A stretch of DNA of 64,000 nucleotides. Source: Lethocerus indicus (Eukaryota > Arthropoda > Insecta > Hemiptera > Belostomatidae). The stretch lies in the NCBI GenBank assembly GCA_019843655.1, contig JACDQD010000103.1, forward strand, positions 3,038,001 to 3,102,000. Reading direction: 5' to 3'. A model generated the notes under the pieces. It saw only the letters and a list, made by a program, of their open reading frames with translations, was not told the origin of the DNA and did not search any database. The position numbers were made by a program, and so were the translations under genes. Positions 1 through 11,915 of this stretch are shown piece after piece; the stretch's first letter is position 1; the number at the start of each line of letters is the position of its first letter.

Positions 1-954
1 CCGTGGAAATTATTGTTCGTGGTGTGTATTTAAATGTTCACATTAAGTATAATACCCAGTTATCACGAAGGTACAAAATCATACTCTGAATAAAAATGTA
101 AAATATTGATAGCGTTTACTTCCAAGACCCATGCTGATGACCGATAACTGGAAGGATATTATCGATAAGAAATGCTTTTAGGAAATTCACCGATTTCAAG
201 TGTTTGTCGAGATACCCTCTATGTATGTTCTTTACACATTAAAATTAATACCGGTTTTTTACCATTTGGGAATGATTTTAGGAAAAAATTCCATTCCGAA
301 GGACATTTCTGTCATGTATTGCGTCGCTAGCATTCTTAAACATTAATATTAATACAGGAACAATTAACTGAGAAGGCGGTGAGCTTTTATGAGGCTACTA
401 GTTGAAAAACATGTTCGCGCTACGGAGTAACTGGTGCTTTCAAGGGCATTTTGAAAAACACGAAAGCAACAAACAAATACGTCGTTTGCGGTATCGAAAC
501 GCCAAGTGGCTACTTAATGTATGAATCACTGAGCACATATGCGTATTACTATAGGAGTATGTCAGAAGGCAATCAGTCCTTTGGAAATGACCGATCCTTT
601 ATTCTATTACTCCTGTTATTATCTCTCTTCGGGTCTTTTATAGCACTAATAAGACATATACGGCTAGTTATTATTTTTTCTGTATGGTGTGCAAAGCGGG
701 AGGCGAGCCCTAAGACCGTAAATTCTCATGGTTGTATATATTTCCTTGTTGGAAAAATAACGATCGCATATATCACAGTAAGTTGTAGTAGTAAGCGCAA
801 CAGACGGGAAGCGTGTCCGGCTTAAGACACAGATTCGGGCGGCCCCATTAACCTGGAATTCCTCGTAAATACCCACAACTTGGAGTTAGTTAAAATTTAC
901 AGTTTTAATTACGTTCCGAATATAAAAGCCGGGGCAGTTTTTCTTCTTTTCTTT
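1..954. other. AT-rich intergenic DNA
   Basis: I see no gene here. Short open frames around 451-876 overlap on both strands and resemble no protein I know. No tRNA-like, repeat or promoter signal stands out. Confidence 0.55.
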
Positions 955-1110
955 TTTTTATGGCGCCGTTGCGTGAGGTCGATGAGGCGGCCACGTAACG
1001 CGGACTGGGGCGGTGTGTAACATTAGGTTGCAGCCGGGGCCAGAGCGAGCGGACCCACTGAAAGTGGGCTGAGAGGGGGCCCACTATAGTGACGTCATGA
1101 AAAAATATAT
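955..1110. other. CpG-rich patch ending in a CRE palindrome
   Basis: A short GC- and CpG-rich block stands out from AT-rich flanks and ends with a TGACGTCA palindrome at 1090-1097. No open frame of note crosses it. It may be regulatory DNA, but that is inference from composition and one motif. Confidence 0.3.
1090..1097. promoter_or_regulatory. CRE palindrome TGACGTCA
   Basis: This is a full 8-bp match to the CREB/ATF consensus, one of eight in the window. Function is not shown by a motif alone. Confidence 0.3.
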
Positions 1111-2465
1111 ATAGTTAACACACTGGCATGCTGGCTCACCAGGCCTTGAACTCCATATTCCCCGCTCTAGGTGCCAGTCTTTCTCCCCTCCAAGAGAACC
1201 GACCGGCCACGGTTTTGAATCAAATAAGATTTTAAATTACTCAGATGCACGATTTTCAAATTCGTGTGTTTAGTTTCGATCCGAGCTATTACTGGATAAT
1301 GGCTTATTATTTTCATTTATCTGATTATTATTATATTTTCTCAGCAAACGTTTGGAGAAACTGAATGCTGGAAACATGAATTCCACAGCTTTTTCGAAAA
1401 GACCCTACTTCCATAGGTCAAGTCAGACAGGTCCATGGGTCCCAGTTTCGTCAGACAAAATTTTGTGTCCGGTAGGGTACACAGTTTTAGTCTAGGGCTA
1501 AACAATCCCAGTTCAGTGGAGTATTGCGCGGGGATACTCGTACGAGTATATTTATTGTTTAATGCACGAATCGTCACGTACACTCACTAGAAAGAACGAT
1601 TCGCATGCTTTAGCGTCGTTCGTTGTCATTCCGGTTATCTTTATCGGGTTTAATGCTACATTAATCTGCGTGCTCATAAAATATTCAAGTTTATCTCAAT
1701 CGGCAGTAAGATAGATTTCGCCTTATTCGGAAGAGACAACATAAACGGTATGGTCATGCCAGAAGGACGGATAGTAGCAGGATGCCAAAACAAATACGGG
1801 CCTTGAGCAAGACCTGCATATTTGTATATAAAATAAAGAGTTTTCATTTATTCATACCATTGTTAGGTATATCCTAGGCCTTCGCCAATGACCGATCATC
1901 AATTCTGTCTTCATAGTATCTCAAGATCACATATTCTATAAAGAAACAGATTATTAATGGGGATGCTACTTTCTGGGTAAGACGCTTCTCAGAGACGATA
2001 GTCCTCAGATTCCCGCCCACGTGCCGATTTTCCCCGTCTCTCTTCCTATTATTTCTTTTATTTCTTGACGTCTTTAACCATTCTATTACGAACTTCCCCA
2101 TTTAGAAACTGACGAAGGCCCCCCACCCCGTTGTCTATTGTTATGAGTGCATAGCAGTTGTAAGGGGTGTTGTTCACTGTGTTGGCGTGTAATTGTTCTG
2201 TATGTAGGACGCAGTTAATGCGCGCCGGAACCGTGGGTTCTTTGGGTCCACCAATGCACCGGGGGATTGAAGAGGTGTAGGACAATACATACAGAGTATT
2301 GCTGTATCGTGCTAGAGCTAGACCTGACAACTTAAAGACCAGATAAGATCTTACCTAGATAAATAGAAGATGATGTCTTTACAATCCCCTTTAGTACCGC
2401 AGCAATGTGTAATAGTCATTTTGGCTACTATGATGACAATCATCGTGGCCTGATTTTGTTTTTAA
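1111..2465. other. AT-rich intergenic DNA
   Basis: No gene, RNA or repeat was recognised. Several minus-strand open frames of 75-90 codons occur (1341-1583, 1874-2101, 2058-2330). They overlap, lack recognisable domains and are of chance length. Confidence 0.5.
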
Positions 2466-3125
2466 TTGACATATTCCTTCTACTTTGGTAGGAATCAAGT
2501 TTTTAAGTCCGCCGCTTTTCAATTTAAAAAAACTGTTAAATATCCCCCGGTCAATCCGGCTTTCGCTAATCTGGAACAGGTGCGTTCCAAGTCCAGGTTA
2601 ACGGCTTTCTACTTTAGTACCAGCAGAATACACTGTATACTTTTACCCCAACGGTGTTCGTCTTACATTTTTAAAAATGTTTTTGAAAGCACGCAGACGG
2701 GTTTAATTGAGCAAAAAGGTCTGTTAGAGCCGGTGACTATTAGCGGTGTGTACCGGTGCAGGGGCCACAAAAAGAGCGGCGGGACGGAAAAAGAGAGAAG
2801 TAGAAGGAGAGAGAGAGAGGGAGAGAGCGCTCTCGGTAATTGTGCTCTATTTAAAAACATGCCAAAACCTGTTGGCCCAGATAACCGTCGGTTCAAGGTG
2901 GCCTCCGGTGCCACCGCAGCTAGCGGGGCCTGTGTTAAATTAATTAGCCCCGGTGAAATCCGGTCGGTCTACCTCAGGCCGGCCCTGTCGCCGTCAGACG
3001 CCCTCTCCGGCCCTCGGCCCGTGACGCCCTTGGCGACTGCCCTCCCTTCTGGAAGGCCGCACCGCTCAATTATAAATGCCCACATCGATTGTGACGCCTG
3101 TAGAAGTACTGTCTGGGGCCTGTAA
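2466..3125 (+). other. unrecognised 219-codon open stretch, non-ATG opening
   Basis: This frame stays open for 219 codons, which is long for DNA of this composition. It opens with TTG, and its first in-frame ATG comes only near codon 130, so it cannot be a simple single-exon gene of full length. An acceptor-like pyrimidine stretch ending in AG lies near 2490, and a donor-like AACAG|GTGCGT lies near 2578, so a small exon is possible but untested. The translation has a charged Lys/Arg/Glu run near codons 102-118, produced by a purine-rich tract, and no domain I can name. The second half is GC-rich, which lowers stop frequency. Chance is a real alternative. Confidence 0.12.
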
Positions 3126-3177
3126 CAGTCACTACCTAATAATAACACTTGCTCCCCTAGTATATCAATAAATCCCG

Positions 3178-3182
<5 letters not shown>

Positions 3183-3234
<52 letters not shown>
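3183..3234. repeat. (TA)26 microsatellite
   Basis: Uninterrupted TA dinucleotide run of 52 bp, followed by a short CA tail. Confidence 0.97.
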
Positions 3235-3239
<5 letters not shown>

Positions 3240-3982
3240 GACTACTGTAGAAATAGCAAATCTATGATATCCTCTACAATTTAACTATAAACCGCCTACA
3301 GTCTAACGTTAATAATAATAATTCGTCTTAATTAACCTCTTTAATTCATAAATCATACCAATTATATTTTTAAAATAAATATTATATAGGCCTATATAGA
3401 TAGGATGTAGCGACATCTAGTAGAGAATGTGGTAAACCAATGCGGCGACCAAGCCACTACAGGTGTGCTACAATGTATGGGATTATTACAATTGGTTATA
3501 GTAATTACCACAGAATTGCTATCGTGTGTTATTCTGAATTATGAATTAAATTATGAAATCCGCTTCCGAAAACGTTAAACATCGAGCATTGTTTTACCCT
3601 AATTACCTCTGTCCTGTCGAATTTCACTGTACGTAGAATTAATTTTCCCAATGTCCTTATTTGTTTTTCTAAATAAAAGAAAGTATAACCGTGAGACATA
3701 ATCACAATATATTTTAATGTTTAGTATGTTGGGCTTTTAAATGTTTCTAATAAATAACTGATTAGTTGTTTGTTACGACTTATAGAGATGTTTAAAACTC
3801 TTAATTTCTGAATAACATCATTCTGAACATTAACCTAAATCATCCAAAAGTACTTCTTTTCTTCTTACGTTAAGCTTTAAAAATTATGTTTGGAACATGT
3901 TTTGTGGGTTCCTTTCATTGACAAGTCATTTCTAAATCGCCGGGATTGTTCAAAATTTGCCCCTTCCAATTTGTGTCATTAT

Positions 3983-3984
<2 letters not shown>
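3235..3984. other. AT-rich intergenic DNA between two microsatellites
   Basis: Strongly AT-rich, with no gene or RNA seen. Confidence 0.5.

Positions 3985-4057
<73 letters not shown>
3985..4057. repeat. compound (AT)n(GT)n microsatellite
   Basis: About 42 bp of AT repeats switch directly into about 31 bp of GT repeats. The apparent open frames across it, on both strands, are alternating Tyr/Ile and Val/Cys or His/Thr and are artefacts of the repeat. Confidence 0.97.
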
Positions 4058-4058
<1 letters not shown>

Positions 4059-7019
4059 CAGTTCCTTTTGACTATGAGTTTAAGTGTGGTTTGAATAAGA
4101 ACTTTGAAGATAAGTAAGTCGGTGTTCACGTGCAGTGGTTTACCGGCTACAGAAAACAGTGAGGGGCTTCGGACTTCGAAAACGTAATCCCCGTTTCGGC
4201 ATTTGTCCGTCTTCGTTGCACTGTCATACAAATGTGTGCGAGTGTGTCGGCTTTTTAAGCCTGCTGGCGACCGGTCGGTCGGTCCTGAGTGCGTGCGTGT
4301 CCACTGCGCCCGTGTGTGAAATCAAGCGGGGACCTTGGCCAAGGTGAAGTCCCTACCGCATGACCGCGGGCCCATTCTGCCTCTCTGTCCGCTCCCTCTC
4401 CCCTTCGGGTAACGGCCACCCTTAAAGTCTGGCTTTTATTTTTATTACAATGGCTTTCGGGACATTATACGACTCGGTGATTGCCTTGGGGCGGCACTTC
4501 AAACGGGTGGGGAAAGCACCGAAATTCCTGCTGACGTTGGACACATAAAATCCGAAGGCGGCTGGGAATAGAAAGGCCTCGTAATAGGGGGTCCAGAAAT
4601 AAATTTTACCCATCTGGTAACCATGATTCATGAAGTCTTCTCACATTGGTACAAAAATATATTTCATGAGTTTTAAATACATTCCCCATCAATGAATTTA
4701 TAGAATAACTATATCACCTCCACTAGTGATAAATAAATAACCAGAATCCAGTTTTTGGTTATTATAGGTTTTTTCATCTGGCATATCAGGAACCCCTCCA
4801 CATTAAATTCCTGCTACAATGAGAGATCTGAAACTTATCTATAAACGTTCACGAGGAGACCGGTGGGTGTATTTAGCCCCGTGCTTTTACCTTATTCAGA
4901 TGCCTTTTACGTATTTTTTAGATGTCCTCTCCACTTCTACCTGTTTTTTAAGCTTGTAGAACTCACAGCCACTTTTATACCTTTATTGCTTAGTCCTTAA
5001 TTAATAGACTATGATCCTGTAACGTTTACAAATTTAGTGACCCGTTAACGTCTTTTGGATTAAAACCTCGTTGGCGTGAGACATGTATAACACATTTCTT
5101 TAGGTCTATGTGTGAAGGACACCGTGGAGCCAGTTGAATCCGGGAGATAGATAATAGAAGTTGGTCCGGTGGAAGCTTATTGCTTCACCTACCCGTCGTG
5201 GCTGCGGTTCAGCCGCCCCTAGTTCCGTCGGGCGCGTTTTCCCACAGGATCGACCTCGAAGGACGACCCCGCATTGCCGGCGGATATTTTCCCGACGGAG
5301 CTACCGGAAAAACCGGTCTATCGCTTTTTTAGATCTTGCAGGGCAGTTTCTCAGGAGTCTGTCTAATCCGGTAGCTTCTGTCTGGAACCAGACAGGATGG
5401 GGCTTGTACAACCAATTTTTTGTCACACCGCTTATGGCCAACCCCTGTCTCGCGTGGGCTTGTGGGCCTTCTCAAGGATACATTGTGGGCAAAAAACTGT
5501 CTGTGCCGAAACGGGTATTGGACAGTGTGACTCATTCCTTGCGTAGTGTAGCAAACCAAAACCCATTTTCATAATAGAAGTTCTCAATTCTCTAAGTAAT
5601 GCTCTAAAATGAACCGCGACAACTGTTGAGTAGAACTGTTAGAGAGCAACTAGGTAAAATTAGAATAATTTATGTATTTTTGGTAGAAAATTACTTTATA
5701 GTAGTTTTTATAGTCCATATAGTTATATAGTTTTTGGTAGTCCACCAAATTTAATTGTTATCGAAATAATTAACTAATGTTGAATAGTATAAATATTTGT
5801 CTTAGGCGTAAACTCTCTGTAATGCACCCGCAGATTCCTATGTAGTATTCATGTACGTCACTCCCCTGTTTTATTTATAACACCCATGAAATAGAAACGC
5901 AGAGAATTCTAAATATGCGGGTCATTTTGCGAAAGTGGAGGTTACATATAATTTTTTAAAGTTTTATCTTGTTTTAATTTATGTTGGTAACATGTTTTAA
6001 ATAAAATAGTGATATCCTTTTCTAGATATCTGACCTATATATTTTTCAAACTAAGGGAGAAGAGTAGAGCCGTCTCTGCTACGACCGTATCAATTATAAA
6101 GATTGTATTTTATCGCAGATTTACCTATATAATCCAGAAAATTGCAAGAGTTCCATCAATATCACAATATCCATGAGTTATGAATTCTGGTCCAAATAAT
6201 CTGGACAGTATCTAAAATTATCGCGTACTAACTTGTAACTTGTGTGTGTTGTGACTTGTTTCTAATTTTGAATTATCAACTAATATATTATAGGAAGTAT
6301 CATAATCGCGTGGAGGAGCGTCTGAATTTTCTGTTTTCTCACGTACTGTTGTACTTACGGATTCGAAACGCGTTTATAGGCCACTAGAACGCAATACAGA
6401 CCACCGAGCGTCCATAGCACAATTATAAAAATGTACATTACTTCCAAAAGGAAGCAGACCAGACTCGGTCGTAAACACGTTCCAATCGGCAGTCATCGCC
6501 ATTAAAACATTCAACCCGCGTATGATGCGCGGCTACGACTAGGAGGAAGGTCCCTAGAATGGTCGTAGAATGGTTACGTCACAGACGACGGGCAAACATT
6601 GTTTCGTACCCACTCGTCCGTCGTATTGTCGTTTGTCGGGGTTCAATTGGCAATGGCGGTTTCTATGGAGCAGTGGTTTTTCCTTCGACAGTGAGCCCTA
6701 CAAAAACGACTCGGCGATTCGGCCAAGCGTAGTGCTCGTTGAGCTGATCTAAATAACCCAGAACGGAAAATACACTTCTAATTAAATTTGAGGGGGCATA
6801 CCCGTGGGCCGGTTTAAATAGTACTAGCATTTTTAGGCCACAGGGCACTATTTTTTTAGTTCATTCTCTTTTCTGGGTAGCATTTGTGAATGTTTGCTTT
6901 TAAAATTGCCTGGTGACTGGTTCTTTAACCTTAAATTCTGAACAAATTTGCTCTTCTTTTTCGTTCCACCATTCTTCCCAGAGAATGTTCGTTAGGACTT
7001 TTAGTCGTTTCCGAGCAAA
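4058..7019. other. intergenic DNA with two small GC-rich patches
   Basis: GC-rich patches lie at about 4250-4420 and 5165-5310, with AT-rich DNA elsewhere. The 137-codon plus frame at 5161-5574 opens with a non-ATG codon and has no recognisable domain. Nothing else is supported. Confidence 0.45.
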
Positions 7020-7480
7020 GCACTCTATTCCTTCGGTGCGCGGCCGCAGGCGAAAGTCCGGGACATACCAGACAGAATGGAATGAAAAAGAAATCTCCCT
7101 TCGCAGCGGAGTCGAGAAAAAGAATTACGCCTCGTATGCAACAGTGTTACGCCTGCCCAATTGTTAGCCCCATCTCCCGGTTTAGAAGTTGTTATGAGGT
7201 CGCTCACGTACGGCCGCTCGCAATTTATCCGATAATGGGGGTCCGGAGAGCCGTGCTCTCTGTGTCCTCCCCCCGGTCTTCGTTCCCTTCGTGCCCGGCC
7301 GAACGAAAGTCGTCACGTTCGACGCCGCGTTCCTCCCCCGGCGTTCGTCTGCCGGCGGCGGCGGCGGCGTCGCTCGGGGGCCAATTATCGTTACAGTCTC
7401 TTAGCACCGGGGGGGTGACGCCCGTCGGACCGTTGACAATGACGGCGTTTCTTCTCCCCCTCCCGAACAACCCGAGATCC
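7020..7480. other. CpG-rich patch with a short CGG repeat
   Basis: This is one of the strongest GC/CpG patches. It contains about five CGG units at 7353-7369. Frames of 135 codons (+, 7082-7489) and 81 codons (-, 7225-7470) run through it on opposite strands, as expected when stop codons are rare. The alanine run in both comes from the CGG repeat. It could be a promoter, a 5' exon or an enhancer; no choice can be made from sequence alone. Confidence 0.3.
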
Positions 7481-8514
7481 CCATCCTAATAACTCATATT
7501 GTGCCCGCTCGTGAGTCGTGTGCCCGACTGAAATATCATGACTTACCGAAACCGTGATAAAAGGTAATTACGGGGCCCCGAGTAACGAAACCGAATTACA
7601 GCTTTCTCGCTCTCGGAGCAGATCCGGGAGAGTGGACGGAAATACTATGGTTTTGTGGCGACTTACCTTTTAATTCGACCTCTCTCCGTGAAGTAGTTTC
7701 GAGAAAACATTCGAACTCGTTAATATCTGATATTTACAATATGCACGCGTGCGTTAGTAACAACTTTCATTCTTAAAATGCGCTCTACATTTTTTACCGT
7801 TTTGACTTTTCCTGTTGAAGCTGGATGGGAGAAGTGTCATTACTGAAAATAACATAAATTGTATAAGTCACTAAACTTCCAACAGAAATTATAATTGCTT
7901 CCTACGAGAGTCAATAATCTTCAACTGCATAAATTCATTCTAGAAAAGTTCTCGACTGCCTTTGGCTTACCGCCTTATTTTAAATAAATAGTCATTTTAC
8001 CACCTTTCAACCTTACATAGTATATTGATTTATTCATATAAAGCCATAATAAGCCATAAGAAACGTATATTATAAAAGGCATTAATTTTGAAACATTTAT
8101 AATATAATGCTTAGTAAATTTCTTACTGCTTTGCGAATTTTTAATCCATGCGCATGAATTATCTCCCTTGCTTATTTTTACGTTTAAACGGTACACGTTC
8201 TGCTTAGCTGACTGGATTTTCCCGGTTTAATGTTGTAGAGGGAGGTGAAGAAGGGCAGAGGGTGAGGGTACACATTGCATTTTAACAGGCTGTTTAGGCG
8301 ACCCCTCACTTCGGGGTGCACACTCTATCTACCCTCTTATACTCCTATTCTGGGACCGCCCCTATTTATTCTACTTTTACTGCCGTCTCTCCCTCGCGCG
8401 CATCATCTAAATATGTGCCAGTAATACGAAAATACAGCACACACACAAACACGTATATATACTGGAGTTGGGTGTGGCAAGCATCTGCTCGTGGGTCTAA
8501 ACCTACAGTGTGAG

Positions 8515-8520
<6 letters not shown>
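7481..8520. other. AT-rich intergenic DNA
   Basis: No gene, RNA gene or dispersed repeat was recognised. Confidence 0.5.
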
Positions 8521-8567
<47 letters not shown>

Positions 8568-8583
8568 TTATTTATTTATTTAT
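8521..8583. repeat. compound (TA)n(TTTA)n microsatellite
   Basis: About 42 bp of TA repeat pass into about five TTTA units. Confidence 0.95.
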
Positions 8584-10444
8584 ATGTATGCCCCTTACAA
8601 ACGAAATATTATTATAATATATTCTTTTTTTTAATAAAAATCTAGTAATTAAACCTTTTGGTGACAACTACGGGACTAGTTCAGTTTATGTCTTTGAATC
8701 ATAAAAAAGTCATACAATTTTTGTGCGTAAGGTAAAATTATCTGTCAAGACTACTTGGTCAGTAAAATGTAAATCCGCAGGAAATTATAGGATGGGAGTT
8801 GGCCGCGATTTTGAATGTTGGAAGGTACAAAAAACACATTTACAGATTGTACATTCCTGGGAGTGGAGTACGCGCTAGCTAGTTTTCGCAATTCGCCGGG
8901 AATTTGTATACATTTCCTGTACAGATGTAAAATTCACTCTGGCTCTCCCATTGACCGTCGAGGCTGGGTCTCCACTTCCGGCCGCCAAGTATCCCCAGCA
9001 TTAGAATTGTCTGATAATTGAATCTGGCATTGAAACTATCCGTTCGGCCGGGCGTCGCCACGCATTCGAAACGGGATATTTACTTTGCACGGTGCGTACA
9101 TTCTTCGCTTTTGACGTTACATCGTTGCTATTGCCGGTTGATACTTTCCAGATCGTAGTTGCGGCGACGCAGCGTCCTTTCCGAGAGGACTTGTTTCGAA
9201 ACAGGTTTTTCCGCAGGTTCCAACTGTTCGTAACGGCAGTGGTAGTTTCATGGAACGTAAATTACTTACAAGCGTCGCGAACATAAGCAAGTATTACAAG
9301 TATGTTTTAGGTGCGCATTTTATTTTTAATTTTGTTCCTGTACTTATTTAATGAAATAAACATTTAATAAATCCTGTAAATTTTTCCTGGAGTAAGTATA
9401 TGGTACGTCCCTTTGTGAATTGTAAAGGAAAATTTAGTAAAATTATGTTCTTAATTTCTGAGAATTACCAATTTTACAAAAATTACAAATACAGATTTTT
9501 TAGGCAAAACATTTGTTTTGTTTTTTAGTTATACTTCGTGTCTTTCAACAGTTTTGAAACCGTACCGCCGAGTATCGCGGGTGGGTTTCAGCCCCTTTTT
9601 TATGGCTTTTCCCCGAAACATTACAGACCCCACTCCCTTTCAATGGCCGGAGTTAACAGATGTCCGGGACCATTTTCTGCTCAAATCCTTAGTTTGTGTA
9701 GATTTTTCAACCGGTTTAGACGCAGTTTTCTTGGTCAGTGAGTATTTACTTACTCGAACACTGCAAAATGTCGGTTGAGATAAGTCAATCGTACGTCACT
9801 TGTTTACACCTTTCGGTAAGTACATTTTCGGTGGAAACATTCTCGTATTTATCTCAAACGTATAAAATATTGAGAATTTTTTGAAGCACGAAATTCCAGC
9901 ACCGGTTTTCTACAACCCGGTAGTTCTATTCAGCAATAACAAAAAAACATGTAATAGTAGATATCGATGAAATATAAAATATTAAATTCTGTTAAAACTA
10001 CCAGTTTATTGAATACATTTTGGCCCACGATAACAGTGGATCGTATGTACCTTTTTTATTGACACTTAAGGGATGATAATCATTTACTCAATCGAAAAAA
10101 TGTTTATTCCGATTATTTTCGATTTTCTTACTATTACGCTCAAAAATACTTTAGGTAATATTATAAATATATAGCAAAAAAACAACATATGTTATCGTAT
10201 TATATTTAGAACAAAGGATATATATCAATATTATTTAATTTAAATATGTAATCAGTTAATTTATAACTGAATCAATTTGTGATATGTCTTCCCACTGTTT
10301 TTCTCCCGGGGGAGACCGGTCACGATCTCCAATAAATCGTCGCATCGTCTCGAATTGGTATTATTAGTATTGATTAAATTGTAATTTAGGTCACATGATC
10401 ATTAGGGACCCGGTAATTAGTAAGGGCTAGTCGAACTTGGTACG
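8584..10444. other. AT-rich intergenic DNA
   Basis: Open frames of up to 86 codons (for example 9518-9778) overlap in different frames and match nothing I know. No RNA gene was seen. Confidence 0.5.
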
Positions 10445-10790
10445 GCCCTTCAGTACGGTTGACGGGCCTCCGGGGCCGCCCTCTGAATATTCAACAGCCC
10501 TCTTGGAGCGCCACTAGTGAAAAGAGGTAAAAAAAACTCTAATCCGGGCCGAAATATGCCCGGTCGTGTGCCGACATTATCGTGGGTAGCGCTGGGTCCA
10601 CTTCTGGACGTTGGGACGGGGGCGCTCGCCCCCGGCATTTGCATATTACACCGACCCGCTAAGCGGGGTGCACAACCCGCCTCCCTTCGCATACTAACTC
10701 AGTCCCCGGCGTTTCCGCGACCGGCCCAGAGAGTAATTCCGCCCGCTTGGAGACGTCACCGCATTGTAAGCATTCGAGCATCCCCCAAGT
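10445..10790. other. CpG-rich patch with an octamer site
   Basis: A GC-rich block in AT-rich surroundings. It has open frames of 80 (-) and 91 (+) codons that overlap each other, typical of stop-poor DNA, and one ATTTGCAT octamer at 10637-10644. No gene is recognised. Confidence 0.3.
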
Positions 10791-11863
10791 GATTATAAAA
10801 CTTGCTTGGATATGACTCTTGTGGTTCGGATATTAATATTATATAGGAGGATAAAAATATTCATTCTATACCTGCTTGTTTGAGTCCATAATCGCATTGA
10901 TAACGCGCATTCTGCGTTTTAAATCTTGATTGGAAATTGAATAAGTTTTGATGATGTCAATCCAAAATGATATTGCCTCTTGACATGCGCCACTCGACTT
11001 TGAAAAACAGATTCATTTCTCACCGCCGAGGCGTGCAGATATCCTTGTTTTTGTTTTTTTTTCTGCTTTTAGCCCGGGCGAGTCCCATACCCAGTAGTAT
11101 TAGTAATGGCGTCTTCGGGCGCCAGGCCGGTCGCGTGAGTCGTCTCGTCGAGATAACACGCTTTATCTCGAGAGAACATTGACGTAGGCTCGTAAACAGC
11201 GTCAGTGCAGATAAATGACAGTTTCCCCCTTGCGAGATTCAACCATTCGTTCCGTCCGAATACTTTTTCCCCCTTATATTTAAGGGAACCCCCCTCCTCC
11301 CAATAAAGATCTAGCAAAAAAGGCTAGCAAACCGAGAACCTAGCAACCTAGAATAAAGGTCTATCAAATTAAACCAAGGAGTAACGAAACCGCGTTTAGA
11401 CAAGTATTTATTTATCAGCGCATACTTATGACTGTACATCGGTCATGTACGTAAAAAAACTTGGCCACTCGTATACAAGTACGGCATCGGATGATTGTGA
11501 GTGCTTGCAAAATCACACCCAAGGAATTTGATTAATTTGCATTTTAAAATTTAAATGTTACTGTGCCATCTATTTATGTAAACTAATCTAATATATAGAG
11601 TTGAATTGGAAAAATACTACATTTGTCCCTTTAAATAATATGATTTTAATGCAATTATATTAAATTATTGAATAATATCTAATTAACTTTTCCCGTAGTG
11701 ATTATTAAAGGAAAAGCCTGAAGTAAGGGCCTTTGGGCGAGGGAGCTTATTCCCGAAATAAGCACCATCAAATGGGAGGCAGATGCTCGCTGTCCGAGTC
11801 CATATATCGTTGTCGGTTGGCATAGTGATTTAAATATCCGATTTTTAATCAGCGAGCGTGCGT
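10791..11863. other. intergenic DNA with a CTAGCAA motif series
   Basis: No gene was seen. Between 11311 and 11367 the heptamer CTAGCAA occurs three times (11311, 11324, 11340), followed by the variant CTATCAA at 11361. This may be a decayed short tandem repeat. Confidence 0.4.
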
Positions 11864-11915
11864 GGCCAGCTGATTTAGACCAGCAGCTGACCTGGTGCTC
11901 CCCACCTGTTGGGCG
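11864..11915 (+). pseudogene. tRNA-Sec-like fragment, internally deleted
   Basis: The first ten bases resemble the 5' end of the two tRNA-Sec genes (GCCAGCTGA against GCCCAGCTGA). The stretch at 11882-11890 reproduces GCAGCTGAC from the start of the variable arm, and 11902-11915 is an exact copy of the last 14 nt, CCACCTGTTGGGCG. The pieces are in the correct order on the same strand. The D arm, anticodon arm and most of the variable and T arms are missing, so it cannot act as a tRNA. It lies 1.6 kb upstream of an intact tRNA-Sec. A decayed copy is my preferred reading; chance similarity of a few short blocks is the alternative. Confidence 0.5.

Noticed and set aside
3950..4231. Open frames on both strands across the AT/GT microsatellite
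   Set aside because: The frames exist only because the dinucleotide repeat lacks stop codons.
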